A stretch of 64,000 bases of DNA from the NCBI GenBank assembly GCA_032622095.1, contig CP136069.1:47966194-48030193 (forward strand). The letters are read 5' to 3'. A program made the position numbers and the translations under genes. The notes beneath the pieces are model-generated. The model was given only the letters and a program-made list of their open reading frames with translations. It made no database searches and was not told the DNA's origin. Numbering within the stretch: the first letter of the stretch is position 1; each line of letters opens with the position of its first letter. The stretch is from Siphonodentalium dalli (lineage: Eukaryota; Mollusca; Scaphopoda; Gadilida; Siphonodentaliidae). Below, piece after piece: positions 11,881 through 22,099 of this stretch.

Positions 11881-12279
11881 CTGAGGTGGCCGTTTTGTCC
11901 ACCCTCACAAAAACACAGTTCCTCTGGTATGTAATTGAAGAGTTAAAACGGCATTGTAGTCATTTAAAAACATTCCTATTAGTGTGTGCGTGTGTGATAA
12001 CATTTAATCAATTAAATTCTTTTTGTCAGTTCGACGTGACGTAGTTCGGTTTGTTTCATCGGAGTTTATCTGGCGGGTGAAGGAAAGACCGGACAATCTC
12101 ACGCCACTTCCCGTCAAAGACATTTTGGGCTGAAATTTCCCAGAATATGGGGATCATCCAGAGAGCTTCAAATGGGTCTAACAGTGATAATATTTTACAA
12201 AGAAGATAATGGTCCAGGATAAAAGTATGTGAAGTGACGCTGTCGGAGTCAGGTGGAGGAAAAAACAAAGGGGGGGGGG

Positions 12280-12905
12280 GGGCAACTAAATCGATGATTT
12301 GTTTTGTCGCCGATTTCCACCAAATTTACATATAATCATCTGCATTATGTGAAAAATCTAATGGTGTGGTATAAAGAATGGTGACAAGGTGTTGCCATTC
12401 GAGTCAGGCGCTGTAAGTGAGAGGGACATCAACATCTATAAGAATATATTTTGTCGCCGATTTCCACCCAATTTAATTATATAATATAATATATGAGGAG
12501 TCTAATGGTGCGGTTTAAGGATGCTAAAGTGTTGCCGTTCGAATCAGGGGTGGAGAGGGAGAGTTGCACCATAACAGATAAGTATATTTTTTGTCGCTGA
12601 TTTCCACAAAATTTATATGTACTAATTTCCAATATATGATAAGTCTAGGCGTGGTTTAAAGATGCCATAATGTTGCCATTCGAGTCAGAGGCGGGGAGGG
12701 ATATGGGTACCAAACATTGATACCACTATATTTTTCAACGATTTCCATAAAATTTATATACATGTTGTATAACCATATCCACGATATGAGGAATCTAACG
12801 GTGTTGTATACATATGCCATAATCTTATCGTTCGAGCCACAGGTGATGGGAAAGGGGCACTAAATCGATACGAATATTTTTTATTTGTCAACCAAATTTA
12901 TATAT
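12280..12905 (+). repeat. About 142-bp diverged tandem array, forward (unit 1)
   Basis: Four to five diverged monomers with GTCGCCGATTTCCACC, AATTTATAT, TCTAATGGTG.GGT and GCCATTCGAGTCAG. Starts of the CGATTTCCA block fall near 12309, 12459, 12599 and 12739. A G13 run lies just before the array (about 12271). No coding capacity. Confidence 0.75.
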
Positions 12906-13199
12906 GACTACCAGGGTTACCCGGCGTTCGCCATGTTGAAATGACGTGGAACATTCCGTGTGGGGGAAGCTTATGGGAATAAAGAGTGCTCTTGCACAAA
13001 GTAGTTATTGTCCCATCGAAATATTTCGGAGAAGTATTATAATCATCATGCCCGTCCGTATGTCCGTCGGACGGACGCACATGTCATGCGAAATCGAATT
13101 TAGTCACGTTCTGATGATTGTTTACGGAGTTAAGCCCCTTTCGACTTATAATTCGCAGTTGTTTGGATTGTCCGGTTGATAACTTGAGCAATGTTCAAA

Positions 13200-13925
13200 T
13201 TGGTACTTATGCACCACATTTAAAAAATAAATTCCAGATATATTTTGAGAACATTTAGAAATATCAGGAGATTTTGGTAAAACGTGCGTCTGACCATTAA
13301 ACATGGTTTTGCCGTGATTATATAATTGGGAGAAATTGAGGAATCATACTTTTTATTTCCGTGTCGCACACACCGTTTTCAAAAATGGCCAAAAAAAAAA
13401 ATTATTTTGCCAAATTTGTGGCCAAATTTTTTTTACCCCAAAATATGAAATCTAAGTGAAAAATCAAATTGAAGCGACACGGAAATCAAATTTATGTTAT
13501 CCGTTATTTGATTTTGTGCTACAGCTTAATGTGTAACATGTCACTCATGGCAGTGCACCATCAAACAATGAGCCACCAATGAGGATGAACACTAATGACT
13601 TCTTTGTCAAGTAACAATGGTCGGGTTAAAGAAGTGTAGACACGATATTTGAAGGAATGGGCATAATTATATAGAATTTTAGATGTTGAATAAAACAGCA
13701 ATATCCGTTAATTGCAAGACCGGAAAATGAAGATTTAAGTTGGCCAAAAAAAATGGCCAACATATTGTTCGACCCAGCGCGAACACTGTATATATCTGGA
13801 GAAGAGAAGCTTGTGCAATCAGATCTGAACGCAAACAGTTATTATAATACTGCTGAAATACGACTGGGAAATCATTGGCTGCAAGCGTTCGCAATGAATC
13901 AATATGCAATCCAGAATCACATTCG
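13200..13925. other. Intergenic stretch before the TTCGG element (unit 1)
   Basis: Holds an imperfect inverted pair near 13350-13500 (TTTCCGTGTCGC / GCGACACGGAAA, MITE-like). The 155-codon plus-strand frame starting at 13753 runs into the TTCGG element and has no recognisable domain. Nothing else seen. Confidence 0.45.
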
Positions 13926-14735
13926 TAAGCCCCGGTTCCATATCCCCGATTTCCCACCCCGAATGTTCTCGAATGACTCCCGAATCATAATTTTGCAAAC
14001 ATCGTGGAGTAAGTTCGGGACGAGTCGGGACAGTGAATTTTTACCCCCGAACATGATCGGGGATATCGGTGCTATCGGGGTCTATATATTCGGGACAATT
14101 CTGGACTCGCTCCCGACAGTTTTGAAATGTTCAAAACTATCGGGAACCAAGCCGAATCGCTCCCGATATGTAAATCATCGGGAGAAACTCGGGAGCAATT
14201 CGGCACCTATTCGGGAGTAGTCGGCAGTATTCGGCAATATTCGGGTGGATATTCTGGAGTAATCGGCAGTAATCGGTAGGTTATTCCCGAATTCGCCATG
14301 TGTGGCTGCTTTTATACTGAGATCCGGTGTATCTCCAAATTCGGCATCGATTCGGGACGCTCGGCAGCAATTGAATACCAATTCGGTATCTATTCGGCAT
14401 CAATTCGGTACTAGTTCGGCATTGATTCGGGGTATTCGGCAACAATTCGGTGTAAGTCGGTAGTAATCTGGGCAATTTGGCAGCCACTCGCACGAAATTT
14501 CGGTATCAGTTCGGGATAATTCTTGATCATTCGGGAAGATATTCGGAAGCATTCTGGAATACTCGGCAATGTTCGGGACGATTCAATTTTGTCATAATTC
14601 GGCATCAGTTCGGCGGCTTTTTGGAATAAAACTCGTCCAGAATTCTCTCGATTGCTGCCGATTTGGTCTGGTCCCGAATTTGTGCCGACTATACTAATTC
14701 GGGACAGAAAATCGGGAATATGGAACCGGGGCTTA
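13926..14735. mobile_element. 810-bp TIR element filled with TTCGG motifs (unit 1)
   Basis: Ends are inverted repeats of about 28 bases (TAAGCCCCGGTTCCATATCC at the left, complement at 14707-14735). The inside is a degenerate, low-complexity array: TCGGGA/TCCCGA and TTCGGCA/TTCGGTA recur every 10-20 bases. No transposase is encoded. It looks like a non-autonomous DNA element whose subterminal repeats have expanded. The target duplication is unclear; TA flanks both ends. Confidence 0.78.
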
Positions 14736-14929
14736 CCTGTAATAACAAACATGCCGCGAGTACATATAGACTCCACATAGATGAGTCTCAACCATTAGAT
14801 AAGAGCCATAAATTTGCCCACAATTCAGTCAGCCATCATGTAGCCCCTATTTCGGGCGGTGTGGTATCATGGACGAAATGAACTGCTTCCATTTCTATGT
14901 ATCTTAAACATTGGGGCTAAACTCCAACG

Positions 14930-15050
14930 GCGAGATGTACACAGCTTGTGTATTGTACACATGTGTATCCAGGGGCTATACAGCGGCGAGATGTACACAG
15001 CTTGTGTGTTATACACATGTGTATGCAGGGGATATACACACGGAAAACTC
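14930..15050 (+). repeat. Short direct repeat GCGAGATGTACACAGCTTGTGT (unit 1)
   Basis: Two direct copies of about 55 bases sharing GAGATGTACACAGCTTGTGT and TACACATGTGTAT. Copy in unit 2 at about 37450-37560. Confidence 0.7.
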
Positions 15051-15099
15051 ATTCATTCTTTTGTAACGCCAAGACATGTATCATCATGTCGCGTTTTCG

Positions 15100-15566
15100 G
15101 ACGATCGGTCGTCCGTATCAGTTAATAAAACAATCATCGCCTTATGACATGCATGCCGTGACCATTTGATTAAAAACAGGGTCGTTTTCATTGACTGTTT
15201 GTAAATTTTCCAGAAATCAACACGCTGAAAGTGAAAATATCCAATGAAAAGAGCGTCTATTTTCGCAATTGACAGATTTTCATGATCATTGCCAATTTAT
15301 CACCCGAGGTCAGCAAATGATGATCATATCAAACAATCACACATTGACAAGACAATAATAATAATGGTCAGCCATGGCTACATGGACAATGACACAATAC
15401 AGCGACAATACTTCGCGTGTGTATTCCTTGAGTATATATGCCGTGGATACACACGCGAGTATAAAGGTCGGCGGGCCAGTCAATACCTGGAGATCAGGTG
15501 GGTCGAAAATTACTCGGGTCGAAATTCCGTTCAGCTGTATCTAGGTGACGTCATCTGGTATGTCGT
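15100..15566. other. Intergenic stretch, unit 1
   Basis: No gene seen. A small inverted pair (TTCGCGTGTGTATTC / GGATACACACGCGAG) lies at about 15413-15460. From about 15464 the sequence differs from unit 2 for about 240 bases. Confidence 0.5.
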
Positions 15567-15881
15567 TTGTTTGTCCCAACAACGACAATGGATGTTATTG
15601 GGAACAATTGTATTGTAGTTAAAACAATTACGGAAGCGAAGAGATTTGTCGAAGATTTCGAAAGGAAATCGGTGTCAACTTATGCTACATATAAAACTGA
15701 CGGATATTCAGAACTGATTTGTTTTCTAAATAAAGAGCGTTTTCTTGTTGAAGAAGTTATTTTAATAATGAACTCCAAACCTTCAGAGTTGAGTTTGACT
15801 TATACGACCAAGTTGATCATTTCTGGTTTTGTAAATTGCTTCATAGATCTCCGTTATCTCGTCGAATGTATTAACCCATAA
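15567..15881 (+). other. Unrecognised 104-codon frame
   Basis: Encodes a charged stretch (TEAKRFVEDFERKSV) followed by a more hydrophobic half ending VECINP. Its first half lies in a block absent from unit 2, where other sequence (37986-38320) takes its place and the frame is lost. It might be the N-terminal part of a transposon protein; I do not recognise a family. Confidence 0.2.
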
Positions 15882-15891
15882 GCTCTATGCC

Positions 15892-17049
15892 ATGCACGAT
15901 AGTGCATGCCCCATGTTACTAGGACCCCTGGGAGAGGTACTGTCGGCGCGTGTTATATTTTCGGTGTTCTTGTGTACATTCATAGCGAATTTGACAACAG
16001 CGTATGGGTTTATTTATTCACTTCCGCTACAGCTTGCGACTTACTCGATCGCCATGGGTGCATATGGGTATTATCTGCATGATATGATGTCCCTTTCCGC
16101 GGTCAGACAGCTAGAGGAGGTAGTTTCATGTTTGCTTTTATTTTCGTTACACATATATATGACACACTACGGTGCATTATGAACCTGAATGCATTTACTT
16201 CATTGTAAACATACTCATCAGATTAATTCCGGAGGCTATGTGATTTCCACAACACGGAACGGCGGTTACAGGGTGTTGAAATGGTTTTAATGTATTCGTC
16301 ACATTCATTTTTATGTCTATGAAAGCCAAGCTTTCCAAAGCCTGAATGTGGACGTGACAAAGAAGCGACACAACAACTTCATAGGGAATATGGCCGAGGA
16401 ATAAAAACATCTGCTTGTATTCAGGAATTTTATCCACACACATATAGAAACTGACATGAAACTGATCAATAAATTCGTGCCATATATTGATACGCATCTT
16501 CCCTAGAGAACAACAATCGCACAGAACATTTGTAATAACATCAGAATATGACATCATGCATTTGTTACAAAGTCAAAATTTCATTTGTGACTGGCGAGCA
16601 GATCAGACGCATTACTAAGCTGAAGGCATATTTGTTATGGAGGTATCTCCCACAACACTCCCACGATTTCTGAAAGTTCTAGTTCGGGGTGAATAAAGTT
16701 GAAACGGATGACGTCATAATTATTATGCCGCAACGCGTGATTTCCATTGGGATTAAATTAGTAAGTTTATGTTCATGTTTATGACGCGTTTGCCCAATTG
16801 TTTACTTGGAGCTTCCAATGAAGATATGTACTCATCCCATGAATATGAATCAATCCCAAAATGTGCCAGGATGTGACGAATTTCAGTCAAGAAAGGACTA
16901 ATTTGGTCAGAGTCGGCTTCGTGCGCTTCCGTTATAGTCCGATCAAAAATACTTTCTTGACTGTTTTAGTCACATTCATCGCGCAAAGTGACAGGAACAA
17001 TGTCATTTTCCGTTTGTAAATATATGTAATCAGCAATCAGCGAGTGCAT
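15892..17049. other. Intergenic stretch, unit 1
   Basis: Short hydrophobic and mixed frames with no domain. About 16080-17050 is replaced in unit 2 by a different, shorter block (38712-39105). Nothing supportable as a gene. Confidence 0.45.
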
Positions 17050-17352
17050 TCATAAAAGGCCCAGCGGCCCCAGTGTCATGTCTGCTCTTGTCCATCTCGG
17101 TATTGAGTCGGTAAGCCCTTGAATCATTTTCGCACACATCCGATGGACTATTTCTAGTTTACTTGTTCCAGAATTTGAAACATCAAGTAATAGCTCAGCA
17201 CCATATTGACCGCGGGGTAGGACCATAATTTCATACACTATCTTGCAACTAGCCAGGGTTATTCCGCCCGCGTAAACACCTGCATTTGACAACACGAAGA
17301 AAGAGTTTCTTCGTGTCACATATTTGCTATACCATTTCAGAATTGAAGTCAT
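17050..17352 (-). mobile_element. LINE reverse-transcriptase tail fragment (unit 1)
   Basis: Minus-strand frame with LSNAGVYAGGITLASC, KIVYEIMVLPRGQYGAELLL, SKLEIVHRMCAK and RWTRADMTLG, typical of the region after the reverse transcriptase palm in invertebrate non-LTR elements (..LYGAELW.., ..RTD..LG..). Only about 100 residues remain. Confidence 0.7.
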
Positions 17353-17462
17353 GACTATGGATCAAATTTAGTGCCCACTAACCATCTCTCAACCAAACAG
17401 CACCATGCAACATGGCGTATTTAAATCACACGATCAGACTCCTCGTATTATGGATAAGAATG

Positions 17463-17949
17463 CTTGTCCCCACATCCGGTTGTAACTAGCAATCTGATTG
17501 GCTACAACGCCACGCTTAAATCACCATGTCCCCCGTCACACTTGCCAGCGGGGTATAAGAGAACGTGCGCCAAACATCGGGGGTATATGAGCAAGTGAAA
17601 CATCGGGGGTATATGAATGACCCTTGAACTGGCAGTTTCCACCCATCGTGACGTTGCTATCGCACGCGGAATTTGACGTCACCTGACGCTAGGTCCTTGG
17701 GTCAGCTACTGAATTATTCTTATTGGTGTGAATTAATCGGATAACCTATGAAAAACACACTTATATTAAGGAGACATGGTTATTGTTATGGGGACAAAAT
17801 CGTTATCTCCGGCAACATCGTGGGGAACATGGAGATTTAATACCTGGATGTCTCTTTTTGAACCCCTCGGCTCCGCCTCGGGGTTCAAAATCGACATCCA
17901 GGTATTAAATCTCCATGTACCCCCGATGTTGCCGAAGATAACTAATAGT
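17463..17949. repeat. Block present in unit 1 only, ending in a hairpin
   Basis: Unit 2 joins directly from the left to the right flank (AAGAATGCG/TATCACTTTGG), so about 485 bases are extra here or were lost there. A direct repeat ACATCGGGGGTATATGA occurs twice at about 17575-17615. Confidence 0.7.
17802..17942. mobile_element. Hairpin MITE-like palindrome
   Basis: Arms 17802-17869 and 17877-17942 are nearly perfect inverted repeats (GTTATCTCCGGCAACATCG.., GGAGATTTAATACCTGGATG..) around a CGGCTCCGCCTCG centre. Non-coding; hairpin-type MITE shape. Confidence 0.8.
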
Positions 17950-18830
17950 ATCACTTTGGTGGAAATTGGCGCTAAAGTATTGCATATCAATTTCGGTGCC
18001 CCTCTGCCTATCAGTTCAACCCTGACTCGAATGACACCACTTTTTACAGATTTAAGCCACACCATTAGACTCCGCATACCATGAGGATGATATTGTATAC
18101 GTGTGGTGGCAATCGACGACTAAACCCATTCTTATAAAATTGAGTGCCCCTCCCACAATCTTTCATCCAAACGACAGCAATTTGGATTCCTTAAATCGCA
18201 CAATAGATTGCTTGTATCATGAAGAGAATATATATCAATTTGGTGGAAATCGGCGCTAAAATTAGTTTTATCAATTTTGGTGCCACTCTCCCCTTCCGTG
18301 CATCCCTGACGCGAATGGCGCCACGTTTGAATTTATAAACAACACTATTAGATTCCTCATATCATGGGAATGATTATATAAAATGTTCGTGGCAATCGGC
18401 GGCAAACATTTGTTCTACCCCTCCCATTTTCTGCACCTGACAACGGCGTCACTTTAGAAAATTCGAACCCGCACCATTATCTTTCTCGTAAAAAGTTACC
18501 CCCAGTAGACCGTTTGGTGCCATCTAGATGGTCCCTCGGCGCTAAACTTAGTTTATCAATTTCGGTGCCCTCTCCCCTTCTGTACATCCCTGACTCGAAC
18601 GGCGCCACTTTTGACATATTTAAACAAACCATCATATTCCTTATATCATGGGGATGATTATATATATAAGTTTCGTGGCAATCGGCGACAAATGTTTTGT
18701 ATGCCCCTCCCCTTTTCTGCCCCTGACAACAACAGCGTCACTTTAGAAAATCCTAATCCTCTCCATTATCTTTCTCGTTAAAAGTTACCCCTAGTGGTAC
18801 ACCTTTGGTGCCATCTAGATGTTCCCCTGT
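17945..18830 (-). repeat. Diverged tandem array related to the 142-bp array, reverse (unit 1)
   Basis: Monomers with GTGGAAATTGGCGC, CCCTGACTCGAATGACGCCAC and ATCATGGGGATGAT are the reverse complement of the motif set in the 12280-12905 array (GCGCCGATTTCCAC, GAGTCAGG). About five to six monomers; one extra block of about 290 bases is present compared with unit 2. Confidence 0.7.
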
Positions 18831-18889
18831 GAATTTATATAGAACACAGACAGACAGACAGACATTCGCAAATATAGATATAGATTTGG

Positions 18890-19660
18890 TGAACTAGACA
18901 ACTGATTTATTGTATTTCCGAGAACATTTTGGTAGTCTAGAGTTTTGGGAGGTTCTTTTGCGAAGCGCTTCCAGATATAATCCGGTACTGTCTGAATATT
19001 CGGAGTCTCTTGCGTGGCGATATAGAGCGTTACGGTGATTCGAGACAATGCGGCAATAATCTCCAAGAACGTCACATGCAGGTACATCATGCAACAACGA
19101 ACAAGGTTATACAAAATTATCTATAATAGAGCCAGGTGCTCAATTATAGGGAACATGAATGCACAACAGACCTTTAAATTTTGGTGATGCGTTTACAGAA
19201 AACATTGTTTTCAATGACCTGAAAGATTTGATTTTTTTGGTTCGTTCACAATCGCAATTTCAATCAGCATTGAAGTCCCCCATGACGATTACACTTCCTA
19301 AGTTACATACTGTCCGACCATCTTTTCCAGTGTAATCAGACATTCTGTATAAAATTCTAACGTGTAATTTGTATATGGCAAATACTATTGGAAGAAATAT
19401 GCAAATCTATCCCTGCCCAATTGAAGTTGGATATCATTTATTCTATCATCGTCTATCAGCAGAAACTCGGTGCGATACAGATTTTTTCAAAAGAAAAGCG
19501 ACTCCACCTTTATAAAGTCCTCGCCGCACAGCTAGACGTGTCGAGAAGTCACTCACACTATGTGATGTATAATCAGAAAGAATATTATTCAATAAGCGTA
19601 TATCACTTTGCGATAACCAGTGGTAACTTCTTATATACCGCAAATATCAATTTGGTTTGA
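18890..19660 (-). mobile_element. LINE endonuclease fragment (unit 1)
   Basis: On the minus strand, broken frames show an AP-endonuclease-like domain of a non-LTR element: RRGLYKGGVAFLLKKSVSHRVS (19.5 kb), MGDFNAD (19263-19283), CDVLGDYCRIVSNH (about 19.05 kb). Frameshifts and stops separate them. The frame 18815-19114 is part of this relic and not a gene. Confidence 0.72.
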
Positions 19661-19987
19661 TTCTAACATTCTGACCAAATAGGCCACAGAGCCTCCTAAA
19701 TTGCGATTTCTTTGGCTTCGGGGGTAAACAATACTTGATTCGAGTCGAGGAACCCACCCAAAGCTCAGATTTATCGTTTGTAGATTTTTGAAATATGTTA
19801 TTGCTCACCACCTGGGATATATGACGGCCTAGCAAATATTCAACGAGCATTCTATCGATACCAAATTGCATTGAACAAAATGTTGATATATAACGTTTTG
19901 GAAACTGTTTTACTATAGTTGACAGTTGTTAGCATGATTGTTGGGTAATTAATCGATTCTGATAACTAAATCGTCTTTTGAAGAGAT

Positions 19988-20006
19988 GTTGTTGTTGTTG
20001 TTATTG
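19988..20006 (+). repeat. GTT microsatellite
   Basis: About five GTT units in unit 1. The same site in unit 2 (about 41254-41287) is longer, showing length change since duplication. Confidence 0.85.
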
Positions 20007-20740
20007 GAATCTTGTGATATGGGGAGCATCCAATTGGATTGTGTACCTTTGATAAACGACAATAGTCCGTTTTTTAAATTATTATCTGAACACTGAATAT
20101 GCATCCTTCTGCTATTGTAGTCTCTATTTTTTTCTGTTTGTCGTCTGCTTGTATATCCCGAACACCCCTCCGAATTTATAATATACCATTCCAATATATA
20201 CTGTTATAACAGGGTGGGAGAATCCATTTCGTATAGAAATGGTTAAATAGTAAAGACGATGAATGGCGGAAACCCCACCGATCGATGTTCTGCGAAACAC
20301 ACGAGGACATAATATCACACAACAATATCGTGACAAAACTGCATATTAACTAATAAGTAATGCTGCTCAGACACACCTTAATATATAACATTCAATATCC
20401 AATATATGGATTTATTAAAGATGGACGATGACTGACACGACAAGCGCCACCAGTTGCTCGTATGACACCAATTCAGTACAAATTAGACATGGCGTAACCA
20501 TACAGCAACAACACGACAAGACACGATTCGAATTATGCAGCATACTATTGCTTGTTTTGTCGTTTGTGGAGACGGCAAATATAAGCCATAGGCTTACAGC
20601 GGAATCCACTCCCATAATATACATAATGAACATACAATACCAATAAATTATGTTCCAATTTATTTATTAAACCAAGTACATGCTGTATATAATTACAAAT
20701 ATATATCTAGGCCAGGAAACACAATGCTATGTTTGCACTA

Positions 20741-20920
20741 AATGGATGAGTGACATGAGTTTTTTCGGGTCTTCGTCGTTTCTTCATATTCACACCAGAC
20801 ATCCAAGACCCATTGTTGATGTTTTTCATGGGTATTTATAGTTCATATGAGATGCACATCAACCTGGGTTCGGGCCGAAATCTGCCGGCACATCACGCTT
20901 CCCGACAACGGATGTTTGGC
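20741..20920 (-). pseudogene. Decayed partial copy of exon 3 with flank (unit 1)
   Basis: About 180 bases match the end of exon 3 and its downstream flank (shared GATGCACA.CA.CCTG, CTTCCCGACAACGGATGT, TGATGTTTTTCATG..TATTTA). The Trp codon before CASH is TGA, Cys in RNC is Tyr, and homology stops partway into the exon. It is a broken duplicate about 1 kb from the intact exon of gene B. Confidence 0.7.
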
Positions 20921-21399
20921 ATGAGACACGATGAAATCACGCAACTAGTACCAGCTTGAAAACCATTCTGCACTGGGTGCGGCCTTGTGGTTACACTGGT
21001 GTAAATAGGGTTCGGAGTGACATCTAGTGGATGCGGGAGGAATATATAGGAGAGAATAAAATACTGGGCCTGATTGGTCAATAGCCTTTTTGCATATAAA
21101 AATCGTCACACCTCTTCCCTATGATTTCCCATAGGCAAAATAGCAATTGGCACAGGAATTAACCCTTTGTTTGAATTTTTAGGTGTGGTCTAAAATATGA
21201 TAGTATTTTTTAATGCGGTTCTGACACTAGTTACGAAAACACAAGATTTAAAGGCGAATTCCCTGCTAGACCAAAATGACTTTTTTCCGTAAAAAGTTTC
21301 CCCAAATGTCAATTTTTCAGATTTAAAGAAAAGTTTGGACCCAAAATTTATATTGCCAACAGTATACGCTAAAACGTTAGCATTGAGGCCTATGGAAAA

Positions 21400-21725
21400 C
21401 ATTTACACCAGTGTAACCTTGCGACATATGGCGTATTCCTCTCTATTCGAGATATTAACAATTTCTCAAACAATTTGCTTAAAACTGGCATCAAAGTTAT
21501 CGCACGGTAACTGTCAAAAGCGTCTGTTGGTTTAGGGCTATATCCCTGTATAACGAGATAATAACACCCTGTTTGGCAGATGCAGGAACATGTTCAACGG
21601 TTAACATCTTGTTAAATAAAACAGCCATAGATGATTTTCTTTGTTACCACATCACCACCATATTTAAAATGTTCATAGTTAAGTAGATCAGCAGCTTTGC
21701 CAAGACTTAGGCCCTTCAAAATATC
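21400..21725 (-). mobile_element. LINE reverse-transcriptase N-terminal fragment (unit 1)
   Basis: Minus strand reads, across frameshifts, LSLGKAADLLNYEHF, then PASAKQGVI and a proline-rich RAITL-type motif typical of the fingers region of non-LTR reverse transcriptase. It lies directly downstream of gene B exon 3. Confidence 0.65.
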
Positions 21726-21833
21726 TATTAATTTCTTTGTGGTGACTGGGTAGACAATGAATGGATGAGTGACATGATTTTTGTCGTTTCTTCATATTCA
21801 CACCAGACAGCCAAGACCCCTTGCTGATGTTTT

Positions 21834-22099
21834 TCATGGGTATTTACAGTTTCTATGAGATGCACACCAGCCTGTGTAGGGGCGGAAATCTTCCGGCGCG
21901 TCAAGCTTCCCGACAACGGATGTCTGACATTTACCGTCCGATTCGAATATCCTGCGTTCGTACATGACGCACACGTATGCTGCATTCAGGCATTTTATTT
22001 CACAATCTCCGGCAGAAAGACCAAAAACTGTCTCATGGTTGTTCCCATACAAGGCCTGGTCGCATACCGTGTAGAAAGTATCGCCATATTCGTCACATC
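21834..22099 (-). CDS. Gene B exon 3: C-terminal PAN/Apple-like domain
   Basis: Third exon of gene B, at the right end of unit 1, while exons 1 and 2 lie in unit 2. Acceptor ATCTTTTCAG, entry in phase 1, 87 residues and a TGA stop. Eight cysteines are present, as in gene A. Codons 202-205 in gene A numbering differ: gene B reads ERRIFES where gene A reads EFRKIES. A decayed copy of the 3' part of this exon lies about 0.9 kb further downstream. Confidence 0.82.

Noticed and set aside
12280-12905. Possible CRISPR-like array
   Set aside because: The repeats are long (about 142 bp), diverged, without constant short repeats and unique spacers, and the genome is animal-like.
14175-14791. Overlapping minus-strand frames with PNRYRIG and RISTRILP repeats
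   Set aside because: They read through the degenerate TTCGG array of the 810-bp element; the repeated residues mirror the DNA motif and not a protein family.
15892-16182. 96-codon hydrophobic frame
   Set aside because: Looks membrane-like, but it is broken in unit 2 by a poly-G run and block replacement, has no family likeness and no splice context.
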